Origin: Armatimonadota bacterium
GTDB taxonomy: Bacteria > Armatimonadota > Zipacnadia > Zipacnadales > UBA11051
Direction: 5' to 3'
NCBI GenBank assembly: GCA_030612305.1
Contig: JAUWOG010000135.1
Location: forward strand, 1-6,613
Length of the DNA stretch: 6,613 nt
In this document: positions 4,089 to 6,613 of the stretch, one piece after another
Position numbering within the stretch: the stretch's first letter is position 1
How the letters are laid out: every line of letters begins with the position of its first letter
Program-made: the position numbers and the translations under genes
Notes under the pieces: generated by a model
What the model saw: the letters and a program-made list of their open reading frames with translations, nothing else
Told to the model about the DNA's origin: nothing
Databases searched by the model: none

Positions 4089-6613
4089 ATGACTGGTTAC
4101 CATCCCCTGAACCTCATTGATCTTCTGGTCGTCTGCGGGTTGCTTGGTCTGATTGCCGCTCCCTCGTTCGGTGCCGGGCAGGCCGTCGGCATCAAGCATC
4201 CGGTGCTCGACCACAAGATAGACAAGGCCGCCGCCGCATCGCACGAGAAAGCCGTCGAGCGCGTCATGGCGATGGATGAGGAGGAGATGCTCTCTTTCGT
4301 GCCCGATCGCCCGATGCGCGTCTTCATCCAATGCCCGAACTGCTATGGCGGCGCCTACAGCGGCACCTTCGAGTGGACGATAGACCGCCCCGATGAGCTC
4401 AAGTGCAAGTACTGCGGCATGGTCTTCCCCAATGACAAGTTCCCCGATGACCAGGTCATTGAGGGGACCAACTCACTGGGCGAGAAGTTCAGCTACCGCT
4501 ACTACCACGAGCCGAAGAAAAACGTCAACATGTTCTTCGGCGGCCATATACTCGCGCGCAAGCGCGGGTGGATTCTGAACCAGGCGCGGGCGCTGGCATG
4601 GGCCTATCATTCCACAGGCAAAGAGGAATATGCGCGCAAGAGTGCGCTTATCCTCGACCGCATCGCACAGCTCTATCCGCATTATCCGGCCCTGTATCAG
4701 TTGATTACGGCCTTCCACTTCCCCGCCAAGCAGGCGCCGCCATGGCCGCGCGCCGGTGGCAAGTGGGGCCGGTGGATGGAGAGCGAAATCCCCGAGGATC
4801 ACATCATCACCGCCTATGACCTCATCTACGACAGCCCGGCGCTCAATAAGCTCTCCGAGGTCCGAGGCTATGATGTCCGCGAGAAGTTCGAAAAAGATTT
4901 CCTCAAGGGCACCTGGGAATACATCAACACCTGGGATGACTTCACCGATAATATCGCTCCCAGCTATCTGATGCGCACTGCCCGCATCGGCCAGGTTATC
5001 AACGAGCCGCATTACGTCCACTGGGCCTACCACTGGATGCTTGAGATCCTCTATGGCGGCTGCTTCTATGACGGCATGTGGCGGGAGGCGCCCTCGTACC
5101 ACTACCAAACCATCTCGCGTATCGGCGCGGACTTCACCGAGCTGACCGGCTACTCCGACCCGCCGGGCTATGTTGATCCGGAATATGGCGAGCGCTTCGA
5201 CAACCTCGAGCCGAGGAAGGACAACCCCTTCATCACCCGCGCTCTGAGGGCCCCCGCCGTACTGGACTTCCCTAATGGCATCAGTGTGCCGATCCACGAC
5301 ACCTGGCCCGGCGAACGCCGCTCGAGTCCCCGCGTAAGGACCGTCTCAACGATCACCCCGGGCTATGGACATGCCTCGCTCGGGCGCGGGCAGGGAGGCG
5401 ACCAGATCCAGGCGCAGCTCCACTTCTCCGGCGCATACGGTCACTCACACCTCGACAACCTCAACATCATCCTCTTCGCCAAGGGGCGGGAGATGCTGTG
5501 CGATGTCGGCTACAACCACACGCAGGTGCGCCGCTGGAATTCCTCTACCATCGCCCACAACCTCGTCGCCGTGGATCGGAAGAGCCAGGCCGGCGGCGAC
5601 TGCAACCTGCTCGCCTATTTCCCCGACTCCAACGGCATCGCCATGGCCGCAGCAGACGGCAAATCCGGCTACCGCAAGATCGAGGGCCTCGACACCTATC
5701 GCAGAACTCTGGCGCTGATCCCCGTCTCGGAGGAAGACGCCTACGTGCTGGATGTCTTCTCCGTGCGCGGCGGGAGCACTCACGACTGGCTCCTTCACGG
5801 AGACGGTGACAACGACATGACCGCCGAGGCCAATGTCAAGTTCACCGGCACGCGCGAGAATATGCTCGAAGAGGGCGAGGAATGGGTCGAGCCGCGCGAC
5901 GAGCAGTCGAAGTACAACGTCTGGGGCTGCATCCGCGACCTGAAGACCGCCACCACCGACGGCCTCATCGAGACGACCTTCCGCTATGTGGATGAGCCGG
6001 AGAGGGCCGTGCGGACACATCTGCTTCCTGCGCCGGCCACTGAGGTGTTCCTCGGCAAGAGCGTGACTCCGCGCCGCGCCAAGAGCGACACGCGCAAGGC
6101 CTTCGACTACTGGATGCCGCAGCTTGTCGTCCGCCGCACCGGCGAGGCCCCGCTCCACAACACCTTCGTCGCCATCGAGGAACCGTTCATCAAGGAGCCG
6201 TTCATTGATGCGGTGGAGCCGCTGGCGCTTGAGCCCGCCCACGAGAATGCCGTCGCACTGCGCGTCACTCACGGCGAGGCCCCCGGCCCCCTCATCTACA
6301 CACTCGACGAGCCGCCTTATCCCGCGCGCACTACATCCGACGGTGTGAGCATCAAGGGCCGGCTTGGTATTGTCCGCCGCGTCGCCGGACGGGTCATGGG
6401 GCTCTGGCTCTTCGAGGGCGAGAGTCTCACCTGCAAGGAGGGCGGAATCAGCTCCGAGGCCGGCTCCTACAACGGCGAGATACAGGCGGGGATGAGAGTC
6501 GCCGACGGCGATGATGTGGACGCCTTCGTCACGGAGGCCGACCTGCCGCTCGGGGACACGCTCAAGGGCGTGTGGGTGATACTCACGCATGGCAACGGCT
6601 TCACACATGGCTA
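4089..6613 (+). CDS. Secreted heparinase II/III-family protein (putative polysaccharide lyase), 3' end outside window
   Basis: The frame stays open for 841 codons to the right edge, so the C-terminus is missing. The family cleaves acidic polysaccharides (heparan-type glycans, alginate) by beta-elimination, usually outside the cytoplasm. Residues 1-29 look like a signal peptide with a long hydrophobic core (LLVVCGLLGLIAA) and a likely cut near SFGA, though the n-region has no Lys or Arg. Residues 82-109 hold CPNC and CKYC, 20 residues apart, followed by GMVFPNDKFPDD: a zinc-ribbon-like module. Residues about 150-390 form the expected alpha-helical toroid, with a conserved-looking DGMWREAPSYHY (328-339) whose Tyr337 or Tyr339 may be the catalytic Tyr. 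The heparinase II/III beta domain begins near 420 and carries YGHSHLDN (450-457), CDVGY (471-475) and IAHNLVAVD (488-496). By analogy with heparinase II, H452 would be catalytic and H454, D472 and H490 zinc ligands. The substrate cannot be read from the sequence. Residues 740-841 look like further beta strands. The gene is unrelated to ruv function, but read-through from ruvB is possible. Confidence 0.88.
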   Translation, partial: MTGYHPLNLIDLLVVCGLLGLIAAPSFGAGQAVGIKHPVLDHKIDKAAAASHEKAVERVMAMDEEEMLSFVPDRPMRVFIQCPNCYGGAYSGTFEWTIDRPDELKCKYCGMVFPNDKFPDDQVIEGTNSLGEKFSYRYYHEPKKNVNMFFGGHILARKRGWILNQARALAWAYHSTGKEEYARKSALILDRIAQLYPHYPALYQLITAFHFPAKQAPPWPRAGGKWGRWMESEIPEDHIITAYDLIYDSPALNKLSEVRGYDVREKFEKDFLKGTWEYINTWDDFTDNIAPSYLMRTARIGQVINEPHYVHWAYHWMLEILYGGCFYDGMWREAPSYHYQTISRIGADFTELTGYSDPPGYVDPEYGERFDNLEPRKDNPFITRALRAPAVLDFPNGISVPIHDTWPGERRSSPRVRTVSTITPGYGHASLGRGQGGDQIQAQLHFSGAYGHSHLDNLNIILFAKGREMLCDVGYNHTQVRRWNSSTIAHNLVAVDRKSQAGGDCNLLAYFPDSNGIAMAAADGKSGYRKIEGLDTYRRTLALIPVSEEDAYVLDVFSVRGGSTHDWLLHGDGDNDMTAEANVKFTGTRENMLEEGEEWVEPRDEQSKYNVWGCIRDLKTATTDGLIETTFRYVDEPERAVRTHLLPAPATEVFLGKSVTPRRAKSDTRKAFDYWMPQLVVRRTGEAPLHNTFVAIEEPFIKEPFIDAVEPLALEPAHENAVALRVTHGEAPGPLIYTLDEPPYPARTTSDGVSIKGRLGIVRRVAGRVMGLWLFEGESLTCKEGGISSEAGSYNGEIQAGMRVADGDDVDAFVTEADLPLGDTLKGVWVILTHGNGFTHG

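Noticed and set aside
3190..4089. Antisense open frame (299 codons) opposite ruvB
   Set aside because: ruvB carries every AAA+ motif in the sense frame; the antisense product is Arg/Leu/Ala-rich shadow sequence.
4473..5297. Antisense open frame (274 codons) opposite the lyase-like gene
   Set aside because: Shadow of the sense gene, caused by GC-rich codon use; no family motif.
5445..6608. Long antisense open frame (387 codons) on the minus strand
   Set aside because: It lies wholly opposite the heparinase-like gene, whose motifs are unmistakable. High GC at third positions of the real gene removes stops on the opposite strand. The antisense product is low-complexity and has no recognisable domain.

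Overview
This is a GC-rich bacterial window, with coding frames showing strong G/C preference at third positions. It is dominated by a complete ruvC-ruvA-ruvB Holliday-junction operon. From memory, the sequence styles point away from Proteobacteria and Firmicutes: RuvC carries HPRTAILMGHTRGV, RuvA has a lengthened acidic-pin segment followed by GALRSM, RuvB has EEYLYSAMEDFRIDF and LTGPMRERFGI, and there is a secreted heparinase II/III-like enzyme with an N-terminal CxxC...CxxC module. Together these suggest a Planctomycetota, Lentisphaerota or Armatimonadota-like bacterium. This placement is an inference, not a computed phylogeny.

Layout, all on the + strand: (1) the 3' end of an unidentified gene (1-188); (2) an unrecognised polytopic membrane protein (289-1503), followed directly by a 10-bp stem hairpin (1505-1538); (3) an intergenic region holding a very good sigma70-type promoter (1690-1719) whose -35 is overlapped by a 14-bp palindrome resembling a Gram-positive/actinobacterial LexA (SOS) box (1679-1692); (4) ruvC (1737-2303), ruvA (2300-2914, GTG start, 4-base overlap with ruvC) and ruvB (2941-3996); (5) a large secreted heparinase II/III-family protein starting at 4089 and still open at the right edge, 841 codons visible.

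RuvA and RuvB form the branch-migration motor (RuvA binds the four-way junction, RuvB is the AAA+ ring) and RuvC resolves the junction. Their tight spacing predicts co-translation from the promoter before ruvC. The LexA-like palindrome fits the known SOS regulation of ruv genes in several bacteria. The lyase-like gene has its own ribosome-binding site and an unrelated role in polysaccharide breakdown. No convincing terminator separates it from ruvB, so read-through is possible. The membrane gene is probably transcribed separately.

I see no mobile element, CRISPR array, tRNA, rRNA or clearly new multi-gene system. The points most worth following are the candidate SOS operator, the nearly leaderless ruvC start, the divergent RuvA helix-hairpin-helix motifs and the zinc-ribbon-like module of the lyase.
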